Assembly (NCBI GenBank): GCA_002150815.3
Contig: NDFF03000123.1
Coordinates: 62,001-126,000 of the forward strand
DNA length: 64,000 bases
Direction of reading: 5' to 3'
Source: Grammothele lineata
Lineage: Eukaryota; Basidiomycota; Agaricomycetes; Polyporales; Polyporaceae
A model generated the notes under the pieces. The model worked only from the letters and a program-made list of their open reading frames with translations. It did not search any database and was not told where the DNA came from. Shown in pieces: positions 21,550 to 30,731 of the stretch (position 1 is the first letter of the stretch; each line of letters begins with the position of its first letter). The position numbers were made by a program, and so were the translations under genes.

Positions 21550-22245
21550 TAGCATTTCCCGAGGAAAGAGTTCTTCGAGAAGATCTCGCCAACGCCGCCG
21601 GCGCCCGCTTCATCGGACCATGTCGTGAGTTTCGGGACAGTGTACGCTTCGTTATCCCTGTGGTCGTGAACCGTTGTCAGTGCTAGAACTCCTGATTTGG
21701 TGAAACAGAGTACACATGCGGAATGCTGACTGCTCGATATAAGCTTTCGCGGAGAAATTCGGAGGGTCGCAGCCGACGTTGATGTTGTCCCGGTCCTGAC
21801 GCTAAATGCAGATATAGTCGACGCGGATCGTCGGTGGGAATGCAAGGTGTTCAAGGTCGACGTAGCCGGAGATGCTAGACATGCCGAAGTTCGCGATGAG
21901 GTATTGCAAAAGGAAGAACTGAGTTAGGGCGCTCCGTCTCAGTAGAAAGAATGGATAGCGCGGGAGCAGGACACACCATAGGCTTCCACGACACCGGACG
22001 CGGCCCGCTCCCGACGTTCAGCTGAGTCGGCCGCAGTGACGCCGTTCTGCATGGCTGTCCATATTCACTTGCTGTTGCTGATCCATGAGAAATACTACTC
22101 GCGGCGATACACGCCTTGCAAGTGGAAATGAATGGGAATACTCGCGGCGTCATCGAATCCAAGAGTATATTGGATGTCATATGCGAACCAACAGGATTGA
22201 CTCCTGTCGACTCCTATACTTCCTGGTCCGTCGACATAGGTTAGA
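21550..22245 (-). pseudogene. KRE6/SKN1 pseudogene, 3' fragment
   Basis: On the minus strand this matches the last exons of the intact gene at 58346-60739. A segment reading Gly-Pro-Arg-Pro-Val...Pro-Met corresponds to Gly-Pro-Arg-Pro-Val-Pro-Gln-Glu-Pro-Met. Another, reading Asn-Glu-Ala-Tyr...Leu-Thr-Thr-Trp...Lys-Asn-Ser-Phe-Leu-Gly-Lys-Cys, corresponds to the native C-terminus. The stop codon is lost (TAG has become TAC), frames shift between fragments, and everything upstream of roughly exon 8 is absent, so no product is expected. Intron sequences are still visible. The truncation coincides with the edge of the duplicated block. Confidence 0.8.
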
Positions 22246-22739
22246 CCCGGATCATCTCGAGCAAGAGAAAATAACTATACACGCACTTTTCTAAGCGACA
22301 TATACGACAGCCGCTGGTACACGCTTCTGTTGTGAGGGCTGAGAAGAACCTCGGATTATCGGATTGTCTGACAAGCTGTACCTCTCGAAGTACGACCCGT
22401 TGCCAGTGAACGGACATGGGTCATTTTTAATCCATTGCATGTGATGGCATCTGGGGGCTTCTCCGGGGGCCGGTCGGTAACCGCGGTGCGGTAGTGGTTG
22501 GGGGTGTGTATGAGTTGGGCTCAAACGGGCGGGCGCAGGCGCAAGACTCGGAGACCGTCAAAAAGGCACGCGCGACGCGCATCTGACAACAGTGTTTTAC
22601 CCACGTGCTCGGCAATGCGCCCCGAGGACGGGCGCTTCCACCGGTCAACAGCCATGGCAGTCACCGACTCCAGCCTGCCTCCCGCCGCCCGAGCTCGGGA
22701 ACGACTCATCCACCTAGTCTCTTAACTAGTACTCTGTCT
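22246..22739. other. Intergenic spacer beyond the duplicated block
   Basis: About 500 bases, no gene recognised. Probably the junction between the inserted block and the MYND pseudogene. Confidence 0.4.
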
Positions 22740-23220
22740 GACAGCTCGGTAAATTCGCCTTTGGAGGCGGCACGAATCAAAGTCTCTCTGGCACTTCAAG
22801 CGCTTCTTCGGGCCTGGGCTTGTGGCAGGATGCCCTGGACTTCTCAGCAAAGTCGCGCCTCATGCTTTGAGTCGTAAGCGATTTTTGCTCGGTAAACTGC
22901 AAGAAACTGGCCAAGCTGCGGGTGCTCGAAGATCTCGTGCATACCGAGCTGTTTGGAGGCGGAGACGGGCCCGCTCGAGCTGCGCCAAGCTGCACCCAGC
23001 GTGTGACGGCTGCACGCTGATCGAATTTGCGCAACGCCGTTTCGTTCGAAAGCTTGCGCCGTACACAGTTCACGCGACATGGAGGGCCGGGTGAGGTGAT
23101 TCGGCGTGCCTTCCAAGTGTTCAGCAATCCTTCCATAGCCGCTGTTCTGACATTCTCGTGGAAAGCATAGCAGGGACGAGCAAGGGCGACAAAAAGCCTG
23201 AAGGGTCGACTTTACAGTAG
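22740..23220 (+). pseudogene. MYND-family pseudogene, C-terminal fragment
   Basis: Aligns with the last third of MYND gene 3 plus its 3' flank. Landmarks are a TCTCTGGCACTTCAAG-like stretch matching the Trp-His-Leu-Lys codons, AACTGCAAGAAAC (Asn-Cys-Lys-Lys), and a run coding Glu-Phe-Ala-Gln-Arg followed by Lys-Leu-Ala-Pro-Tyr-Thr. Frameshifts and deletions prevent any continuous frame and the zinc finger is absent. Downstream, GGGACGAGCAA and GTAACGTGCCGT are shared with the sequence after MYND gene 3, confirming common origin. Confidence 0.75.
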
Positions 23221-23245
23221 TGTAACGTGCCGTATCTGTTGCAAC

Positions 23246-24683
23246 TTAGGCCGGGAACCTTCCGGAGAATATTTGCACCTCCACCGTTACCTCCGCGACG
23301 CCCTCAAAGGGCGCCAACAATCGCTCGAGTTCTGTTTGTATCCTCGCTTCGTCCCACGGCCCGTCTTGTGCAACGCCTTCTCCTAATCTCCTTCCCTCCG
23401 GTCCGAACTCCACGTGCATATTGTCGATGTCCAGCAGAGAGAGCGAGAGGCGATGGAAAGATGGATATTTGACACGATTTCCCAACTCGCGCGCGAGATC
23501 TGCAAACGGCACGGCAAGTGACCAGAGGGCGATAGCTGAGTACCAAATGTCCAAAGAGAGGGACTCCAGGATAATGGTGGACCGTGTACTATGTGCGAGG
23601 AAGTCGGTAAGCGCGGAGACGAAGAGAGGAGGGATGGTCTCCAGCGTGGTGTTATCCTCGAAGTCGACATAGTGATCTATTTGGCTTCCGTCGTACCACA
23701 CGCTGAGGGAGCGAAGTTTCGGGCATGACTCGAGGGCGGTGCCGTACGCGCGAAGGATAGAGGCTTCTTCGAGTTCTGCAGCAAGCCATCAGCAAATGCG
23801 TCACGAGTTCAGCATGGTATTGATTTACATACTTACCTACGCTCAGACCATATTGACACCCAACGCGGAATCCGAGGTGTTGTAGTGCGCCACCAATGCG
23901 GGGTAGGAGGGGTAGCCATACGCCATGCTCATTGAGCGCGCCCGAGGTGATCTCGAGGCTTTCGAGGTTATCGATAACGATGGCATTCGTACGCAGAAAC
24001 GCTTCTACGAGGTACGAGAGTTGATGCATTGTACCATACTCCGGGTGTCCACAGTGCCGGAAGCCTAGCACACGAAACGGATGTACTGCTCGAAGTGTCT
24101 GCACCTCTGCCGAGGCTGACTCTCTGGATCCCGTGGAGACTGTGAAGGGAACATCGCAGACGTGGAGGAAGATGAGTTCATGCAAACAAGGAAGGGCACA
24201 GACAATTGCGACCACACTTCTAATAGCCGTCTCGTCGAAAGTGACATGGGAGAATGTGAGCGAGCGCAAGCCAACGAATCGTACGAAGGAGTCCGGTTGG
24301 GGGGAGTGCTTCGGAGGCCAAAACGTCCGGTTCTGGAACCCGTGTTTCGATGTGCTCGCGACGAATTCCAAAGTCCGAACGTATGTCGGGAGAGGGGGGT
24401 TGGAGGAGGTAAGGTCGAGGAAGAGCTCCCAACGCGCCTTGAACTCGTTATCATGGAGGACTAACACACCTGCGCCCGTAGTTGGATGCTTGATCAAGGT
24501 AGAGCGAACGTACGTGTCCCTTTCAGGGACGAAAATAGTGACCGAGGACCATAGGTGGGATTGGGCCGGTCCTAACCAATCTCTGCACACAAGAGTGCAC
24601 ACCTTTAGGCTGGGGCGATCGTCGTGCAAGTAGTCGAAGACGTAATCGCAAAGCTCTGGAGGCAATGTCGAGAAGTATGGCAT
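23246..24683 (-). CDS. F-box protein 1
   Basis: Two exons (24683-23837 and 23775-23246) join in phase into 458 residues. The start is the Met just before a typical basidiomycete F-box (about residues 6-48: Leu-Pro-Pro-Glu-Leu-Cys, Tyr-Leu-His-Asp-Asp, Cys-Thr-Leu-Val-Cys-Arg-Asp-Trp, Leu-Trp-Ser-Ser-Val). A longer upstream frame is ignored because it lacks homology with the neighbour. The rest resembles degenerate leucine-rich repeats, with Leu-Arg-Ser-Leu and Leu-Glu-Ser-Leu units. F-box proteins bind Skp1 in SCF ubiquitin ligases; the substrate is unknown. It is convergent with the MYND pseudogene, whose last recognisable bases lie only about 25 nt away. Confidence 0.83.
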
Positions 24684-25177
24684 CTTGACTTCAAGAGAAA
24701 GTGAAGGTAGTAATGAGAGTGGGAAAGAAGTCCTTATCACTGCGCATCCACACTGTTGATCGCGGGATATATGATCGCATGAAGAGGGTGGGCGCCTCCG
24801 AGTCGCGCCCACGCTTGACTCCGACCACTCCGATACACATGGTGTCGTCGAGCTCATTAAAGCCCCAGTACCCAGCTACAAGAGGCCCTAGCCGCTTACC
24901 CTCTAGGCTCAACTACCGTCAACTAGAGATTCGCAAGCTGCAAGAAGGATGATCAGCGGTAGCAGATGCTCAACAGCGTAGACACGAGCACCCGGCGATT
25001 ACGGGAAGTTTTAGTGATGTTCTGTTCTACAGTGTCACAGCAGGAAGCCTTCTGTTCTACCCTGTGGATGTGCCAGCGTAATACTGTGTACATCATAGTA
25101 AATGATCAAATCGTAGATGAGCAGATGGTTTTTTTGCATTACCGCGATCATCCTCACTTCAAAGTCTTGTCCTCTAG
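24684..25177. other. Intergenic between the two F-box genes
   Basis: Contains the promoter of F-box gene 1 and the 3' flank of F-box gene 2; no further gene seen. Confidence 0.5.
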
Positions 25178-26620
25178 TCAAAAGTACTTTTCCACCTCCA
25201 CCTCCACCTCTGCGAACTGTCCGAACGATGAAAGCATTTGCTCAAGCTCCATACGCGTCCTCGTCACCGCCCACGGCCCATCTTGTGCTACACCATTGCC
25301 CAGTACTCTCCCTGGATTCGGACGCCGCCGGGTTCGCGAGCTGAGCTGTGGTGAATGTGTACCGTAGTAGGTATCCATCACGAAGAGCGATAAGTGCTGG
25401 AAATCTGGATGCTTGTCGCGAACGCTTAACGTGCGTGCGAGGTCATCAAACGGTGCGGCAAGCCAGCCGAGAGCGATCGCTGGGTACCGGACCTCCAACG
25501 AGAGAGACTTGAGCTCACTGAGGAACGGTTTAGGACTCTGTGCGAGGACGTCGGAAAGTGTGGTGAGGAAGATTGGAGAGATGGTGTTTAGCGCCATATT
25601 CAAGCCCGATGATGTCCCGTTGTACACGATGCGGAGCGAGCATAATTTGGGGCACGACTCGAGGGCAGCATATGTGCGACGGCAGTACGCATCTGCGTCC
25701 CGTGTCATTAGCCTTAGACCGGGGTAACAAACGAGTATGGTAAGCGCACCTATGTTGATATCATTGTGTTCTTCCCGGATACAGAGGCTGAAGTGCTGTA
25801 AAACACCGCCAATGCGGGGCAAGAGGGACTGCCATATATCATGCATGTACATCACCACCAGAGCGTCGAGCCGTTGGAGGAAATCTCCGTCGACGACGCC
25901 TATGTTCAGGAGCGCATTGAGAATCCGCGGGAGAGGGTCGTTCAATCTTGGACTGAAGTCGGGCCCAGGGTTATCTACTACATCCTCAACGGACCGGCTG
26001 CACCTAAACGTAAGGACGCGAATCGGGTTTACTGGATGGAGTGTCGTGGTGACGAAAGCACTGCGTGTTTCGGGAGCATCCGCGAGGGCTTGATGACCAC
26101 CGTCATTGACGCAGATGTCGATGAAGATGAGCTCTTGTAGGCAAGGGAGGGAACGGACGATGCGCATCACATCTCCCAAGGCCGTCTGGTTTAAGTTCAA
26201 GTAGGCGAACGAAAGCGAGCGTAGAGCCGTAAACTTCTCATAAACCGGGGTAGGATGGAGATGATTTTTGAGAGGCAACAGGTGGTGTACCACTTGGCGA
26301 TATGGAACCCCGGTGAACTTGAGAGCACGGACATGTGCTGCGAGAAGAGGATCCGAGGAGATGAGATCCAAGAGGCGCTTCCATGTATCGAGGAAAGTCG
26401 TCTCTCCCTTTAAATTGGAAATGAAAGGATTCATCACGTTGGAGCGAGTGGATGGGACACGCTCGGGAACGGCCAAAGTAATTGAGGACCACAGGTGCGA
26501 TCGAGCGCGATCAAGCCACTCCTTACACACTAGTGTGCAAGCCGCGAGGCTGTGGGGATCATCATGTAGGTAGTCAATGATGTGGTCGCATAGCTCTGGA
26601 GGGATCGCGGGAGTAGCCAT
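25178..26620 (-). CDS. F-box protein 2
   Basis: 480 codons as one open frame. A 57 nt GT...AG interval (25749-25693) sits exactly where F-box gene 1 has its intron and is a multiple of three, so the spliced product would be 461 residues; I favour splicing. The F-box lies at about residues 5-48 (Ile-Pro-Pro-Glu-Leu-Cys, Tyr-Leu-His-Asp-Asp, Cys-Thr-Leu-Val-Cys-Lys-Glu-Trp, Leu-Trp-Ser-Ser-Ile), followed by Leu-rich repeats and an acidic Glu-Val-Glu tail. It is a tandem paralogue of F-box gene 1 with shared landmarks such as Leu-Leu-Pro-Arg-Ile-Gly-Gly and Gly-Val-Ala-Gln-Asp-Gly-Pro-Trp. Probable SCF substrate adaptor; target unknown. Confidence 0.83.
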   Translation of the reverse strand: MATPAIPPELCDHIIDYLHDDPHSLAACTLVCKEWLDRARSHLWSSITLAVPERVPSTRSNVMNPFISNLKGETTFLDTWKRLLDLISSDPLLAAHVRALKFTGVPYRQVVHHLLPLKNHLHPTPVYEKFTALRSLSFAYLNLNQTALGDVMRIVRSLPCLQELIFIDICVNDGGHQALADAPETRSAFVTTTLHPVNPIRVLTFRCSRSVEDVVDNPGPDFSPRLNDPLPRILNALLNIGVVDGDFLQRLDALVVMYMHDIWQSLLPRIGGVLQHFSLCIREEHNDINIGALTILVCYPGLRLMTRDADAYCRRTYAALESCPKLCSLRIVYNGTSSGLNMALNTISPIFLTTLSDVLAQSPKPFLSELKSLSLEVRYPAIALGWLAAPFDDLARTLSVRDKHPDFQHLSLFVMDTYYGTHSPQLSSRTRRRPNPGRVLGNGVAQDGPWAVTRTRMELEQMLSSFGQFAEVEVEVEKYF

Positions 26621-26965
26621 TTCAAGTCTGAGCAGGTTGGGTTATTGGAGAAGCCAGCTGCAGTCAGACGATGGGGCGAGATCGTGATTGAAGCTTGAAG
26701 AGTTGATAGCACTTGGCGTCTGTTGGCCTAAAACAAGTGTCAACAAAGCGACTTCGGCATTCGAACTCTCGTTCCTGCGGTAAGAGACTTGGTTAGACAT
26801 AAAACTGAGAGCTCAAAGCTGCAGTATTCGTGCTGAGGTCAAACAACTCGCGCAGAAGACTATTAAGTCTAATGCAGACCGCCGACCGTCAAGACTAATG
26901 AAAATGTATTAGACAACGCGTCGGCGTATACGATGAGAATAGGCCGCTATTGCACGGATACAGAA
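26621..26965. other. Intergenic, 3' of the GH43 gene
   Basis: About 345 bases holding the F-box 2 promoter and the GH43 3' flank. No gene seen. Confidence 0.5.
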
Positions 26966-28337
26966 TCACGCCGGGAGCGGGAACGAAACATTGAAACCCG
27001 CAGGACTCGGGAACGCAGGCGAGTTGTCCGCGTTCCACCCGAAACTCTGCGTGCGGATCGTGCGCCCTCCCCAGCCGGCGTTCGCGTCCGCGTCCGCGTG
27101 ATACACGACGTACGGCACGCCGTTGCGATCGTACGGGAAGGATGCGTGCCCGGGGCCGAACGCGGCGGAGGAGCTGGACATCACGGGTCGGTCGTCGAGG
27201 CGCCACCAGTTGCTCGGTACGACTGGGAGAATATGGAGGTGAGCGAGGTGGGCGGTGTGAGAAGGGGGGTTGAAGGAACGTACGCGGGTCGGCACCGCCG
27301 TCGATGCCCATCATAGCGAGGCAGTATGCGGAAGTCCAACTCCCTGCAGCAGCTGCACCACGCGACAAAGAGCACGTCAGAAGGCCATCTGCGAGAGATC
27401 GCGTTGGAAAGGTCCTCACAGTAAATGAGGAACGTGCGGCCCGCGTTCACGAGGATCTCAGGGCCCTCATTGATCGCCGAGCCACCACTCTGCTGCCACG
27501 ATGGCGTCGGCTCGTGCAGGAGAACACGATCTCCGGATATATGCGTCGGCGAGTCCATGGGCGCGATGTAGAGGTTCTGCGTGTTCCCACTGTTGGGGTC
27601 TGACCAGCCGGACCATATGAAGTATCTGTCGAGCATTCGATGAGTAAATCAAGTACAGTCAAGGACCAAAGCGTCTCTCACAGTCGGCTCGGGTCGTTCT
27701 CGTACTAGAGACGTTCGTAGATCAGCACCTCGAATGCGATACAGCGAGTGCGCCTGCTACTTACAATCAAAACCGTCCCGTCGATGGCCCAGTTATTATC
27801 CGAAGACGTGATCTGCCCGACCATCTTCAAAGCCAAATTTCATCAACATCAATTATCTCACCCCACCTAATCCACACTCACCTCGAACGGCTGCGTCGGG
27901 TCCGTCGTGCTCGTCCCCTTAAGCACATACATCCTATGCTGCGAATTGTCCCCACTCTGGTCCATCGCGACATAGATGTAGAACGCCCCATCGATGAAGT
28001 GCAGCTCTGGGGCCCACACGTCCCCAAACGGCGCCGGGGGCGTGTAGACGACCGTGCCGGTCTCGGCCCACTGCGCGAGGTTTGACGAGCGCGTGACTTG
28101 GACGTTGCTCCCGGTCGTGTAAAGGAGGTAGTAGACGTTGTCGTGTTGGAGAACCCAGGGATCTGCGCCGCTCCCGGGTTTGATCGCTGGGACGTGTAGC
28201 AGGATCAGAGTCAATCGGGATTCGGTAGAGATATGAATGAGGGACGTACGATTGTTGTAGGTGGCGCGCCGCGAGAACGGGGACGCTACAACAGCCGTGA
28301 TGAAGAGACAAAGTAAGAAGAACAAATTGGGCGTCAT
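26966..28337 (-). CDS. Secreted glycoside hydrolase family 43 (arabinanase/xylosidase-like)
   Basis: Seven exons (28337-28250, 28186-27882, 27824-27765, 27704-27682, 27625-27420, 27352-27284, 27222-26966) give 335 residues. Start at Met-Thr-Pro-Asn, beginning a signal peptide ending near Val-Val-Ala-Ser. The GH43 catalytic triad is visible: Asp38 in Gly-Ala-Asp-Pro-Trp (general base), Asp146 in Ala-Ile-Asp-Gly (pKa modulator) and Glu212 in Asn-Glu-Gly-Pro-Glu (general acid). Trp-Ala-Pro-Glu and Tyr-Phe-Ile-Trp-Ser-Gly-Trp are further family signatures. The size fits a single five-bladed propeller without a carbohydrate-binding module. It probably cleaves arabinose- or xylose-containing hemicellulose side chains outside the cell; exact specificity is not readable. 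One exon is only 23 nt. Confidence 0.9.
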
Positions 28338-30731
28338 AACGATCTGCGTCAAAACACTGGAGCCTCAGCCTGAGGGAGGAGAGAAGAAAGCCAATTCGCT
28401 GCAACAGGAAAGAGTCGCTCTTATGAGCACTAGGGGCCAGCTTCCCCAGCACGATCATTCGTAGCCCGTGTCGGCGCGTGATGGGTACCGCATGGCTCGC
28501 GCACAAGAACGCAGCCCTTCTCGCATGACGTTCACGCCCCACCGTAGGCACTCCGTCCAAACAACGGCATCTAGGCCCGCTCTCGCGGCGCATGTAGCCA
28601 ATGATCAACGCGGCGAGGCACGGAGGGTCGTACTGTGGTCAAGGTGAGCAGCAAGGCAGCTGTAAGTTACGTCCGGACGCACCTGGGCCACTTCCGTTGC
28701 CTTTCGATTTCGGGCCTAGTAGGAGGGCTATCGCCATTTCGAGTCTTCGGACGTGATGCGATGATGGCAACGAAGCTGCTGCGAGCTGTCACGGGACGGC
28801 GAAGCACGACTGCGCCGTATGCAGCAGGAGACTACGATCGCGTAGTACAAGAGGGCGTAGGCAACGCATAGGAAGATCGTCCTGCGTTGGATGTTTGCGC
28901 AATGCCTGGAAGAATAGATCCTGAGCGTAAGTCGTTGAGGGGAATTGTTGTAGTAGCCCGGATCGACTCACCCAAACCGTCAATGTATCACCAAGAAGAT
29001 AGCTTCTTGATCCAATAGGTATCGACCCGAGGAAGACCCATTGAAACGACCTCGTAGCAAAACATACAGCACGACAAACGTCGAACGTCGAGCGATGCGC
29101 CGCCAGCCGCCTTCATGTTCTCGAGATGGTGGTGGCCCGGAGCCAACACTGGCAGGCCCTTGGTCGACGCCCGCGCATCGCCTCGGCGGGCCGGCACGTC
29201 CTCGGCGCGGGCCGAAAATGAATGATGACCCGCTCCGCCATCAATATGGCAATTCCCGACCTCGGACTCGTCACTCGGTAAAGTAGCGCCCGTCAGTCCT
29301 CCTGTCAACGTTCCGCGTTCGACTTCAGTTCAACGTCGGCCTGTCGGTCACGTCGTTGATCGAATGGGCGAGTTAGCAAGAGAGAAGAGGGAGGACTGTG
29401 TGCGTATGATTGTAGGACGAGTGTGAGTGCGAGGTCCCTCGAGCTCAATTTTTTTGTTTCAGGCGTGTTCCCCCACAACGGCCACCGTCGACCGGCGATG
29501 CAGCAGAGTCACTCTCGACTCTCAAGCAATACCGGCACTTACTCAGCAGCCAGCGTGTCAGCCACAGGCACGCCGCACTCGACGTTCACGACCCCACTGA
29601 CAGGAACCTCGAACGAGTTACAAAAGATCTAGAGTCGACGGCGGGAAAGTGATGCCTGTTATATGCACGTCCGCCGCTGCCGTTCGCTGTTCACGACGTT
29701 AGCTGATGAGGACGTTAACGTTTCGTGGCTTTGGGGGGTCACGGGCCGCGCATATACCGAGTCGCAGCAGAGTCCCGATGTTCAAACGTTCAAACGTTCA
29801 ACTGAAGGCGTCGTGAACAACGCCCTGGAGCACTAGAGTGATCACGCGCGGCGCGCCATCACGCAAGTACAAGTTACTCCTCAAGAGTATTTACGGGGCG
29901 CACGACCGTCGCGAAGTCGACGTCGGCCTGCCCCCAATCGCCGCCTTACGGCGAGCGGTGTCGCTGCGCAGCACACCGTCCAGCGCACGGCGCGTCAGCC
30001 CCGATTCAGCGACGCTCGCCGTTACTCGGGGCTCGGTGCGGCCGTCGACGGTGGCGCGGCATCCCAATTGGGACCACGACGGCGCGCGAGGCCCGAGGGA
30101 CGGCGCGGAAGGTGAGGGTCCAGGGAAGGTGGTGCCGCCGGCAGGCTGCCAGGGGGAACTCCACATAACTTGTAATTACAATTTACGCTCGGCCCCGGGG
30201 CGGTGCGGTGGCGTTGTGGCGGGGGCCAAGAGTTCTGGAGCCTGAAGCTTGAAGCCGGAAGGGGTCGTGTGCTGGGCGGGCGGGCGGGCGGGCGGGCGGG
30301 GGAGGTTGAAACTGGGGTCACGGTGCGGAACTGTGACGCTGAGACTGATGGCGTGCTGGAGGGGAGATAGGTTAGACTTTGAGGTCGAACGTAACGTTGA
30401 CGTTCGAAGATTCAAGCTTTCGAGCTCCATGAGGGATAGCCAGAAGCGTTATAAGGCGGTAGTGACGGGTATGTAACTTGGGCGGTGTAATAATAGAATT
30501 ACTTGACCAGAGGCCAGGTACTAGTACATTCTAAAAGCAGTTGGATGGTATGCTGTTGTTATACGGTAAATAACCAGAACATAGAGTGAGTGTGTAGCGT
30601 CGACCTGGCAGCAGCGTCGCGAGTAACTTATCGTAAAAGGATGAGTGAAGAACTAGCTATAGTACATTGAACGTTTCTGCAGCGAACACCCTCCAACTTC
30701 ACGCACTACGAGTACGATCAACCCGACCAAA
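28338..30731. other. Long intergenic region
   Basis: About 2.4 kb without a supported gene; open frames are short and lack motifs. It holds repeated CGTTCAAA units near 29779-29800, an inverted repeat-like AACGTTGACGTT near 30390, and the GGGC microsatellite described separately. Confidence 0.5.
30274..30303. repeat. (GGGC)n microsatellite
   Basis: About six to seven uninterrupted GGGC units in a non-coding stretch. Confidence 0.9.

Larger units (their letters stand above)
18580..22245 (-). repeat. Inverted segmental duplication, copy 1 (KRE6 pseudogene + GLOX1)
   Basis: This block matches about 60070-63690 in reverse orientation: same gene order, same spacing (about 1.07 kb against 1.05 kb between the two genes), matching promoter sequence, and homology past the GLOX stop codon (shared AAGAAGTCACT and GATGTACGATAGG). 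Introns are retained, so it arose as a DNA duplication rather than by retroposition. Confidence 0.8.

Noticed and set aside
23652..24857. Longer first exon for F-box protein 1 starting near 24857
   Set aside because: The added residues are unlike F-box protein 2, and the F-box begins immediately after the Met at 24683.
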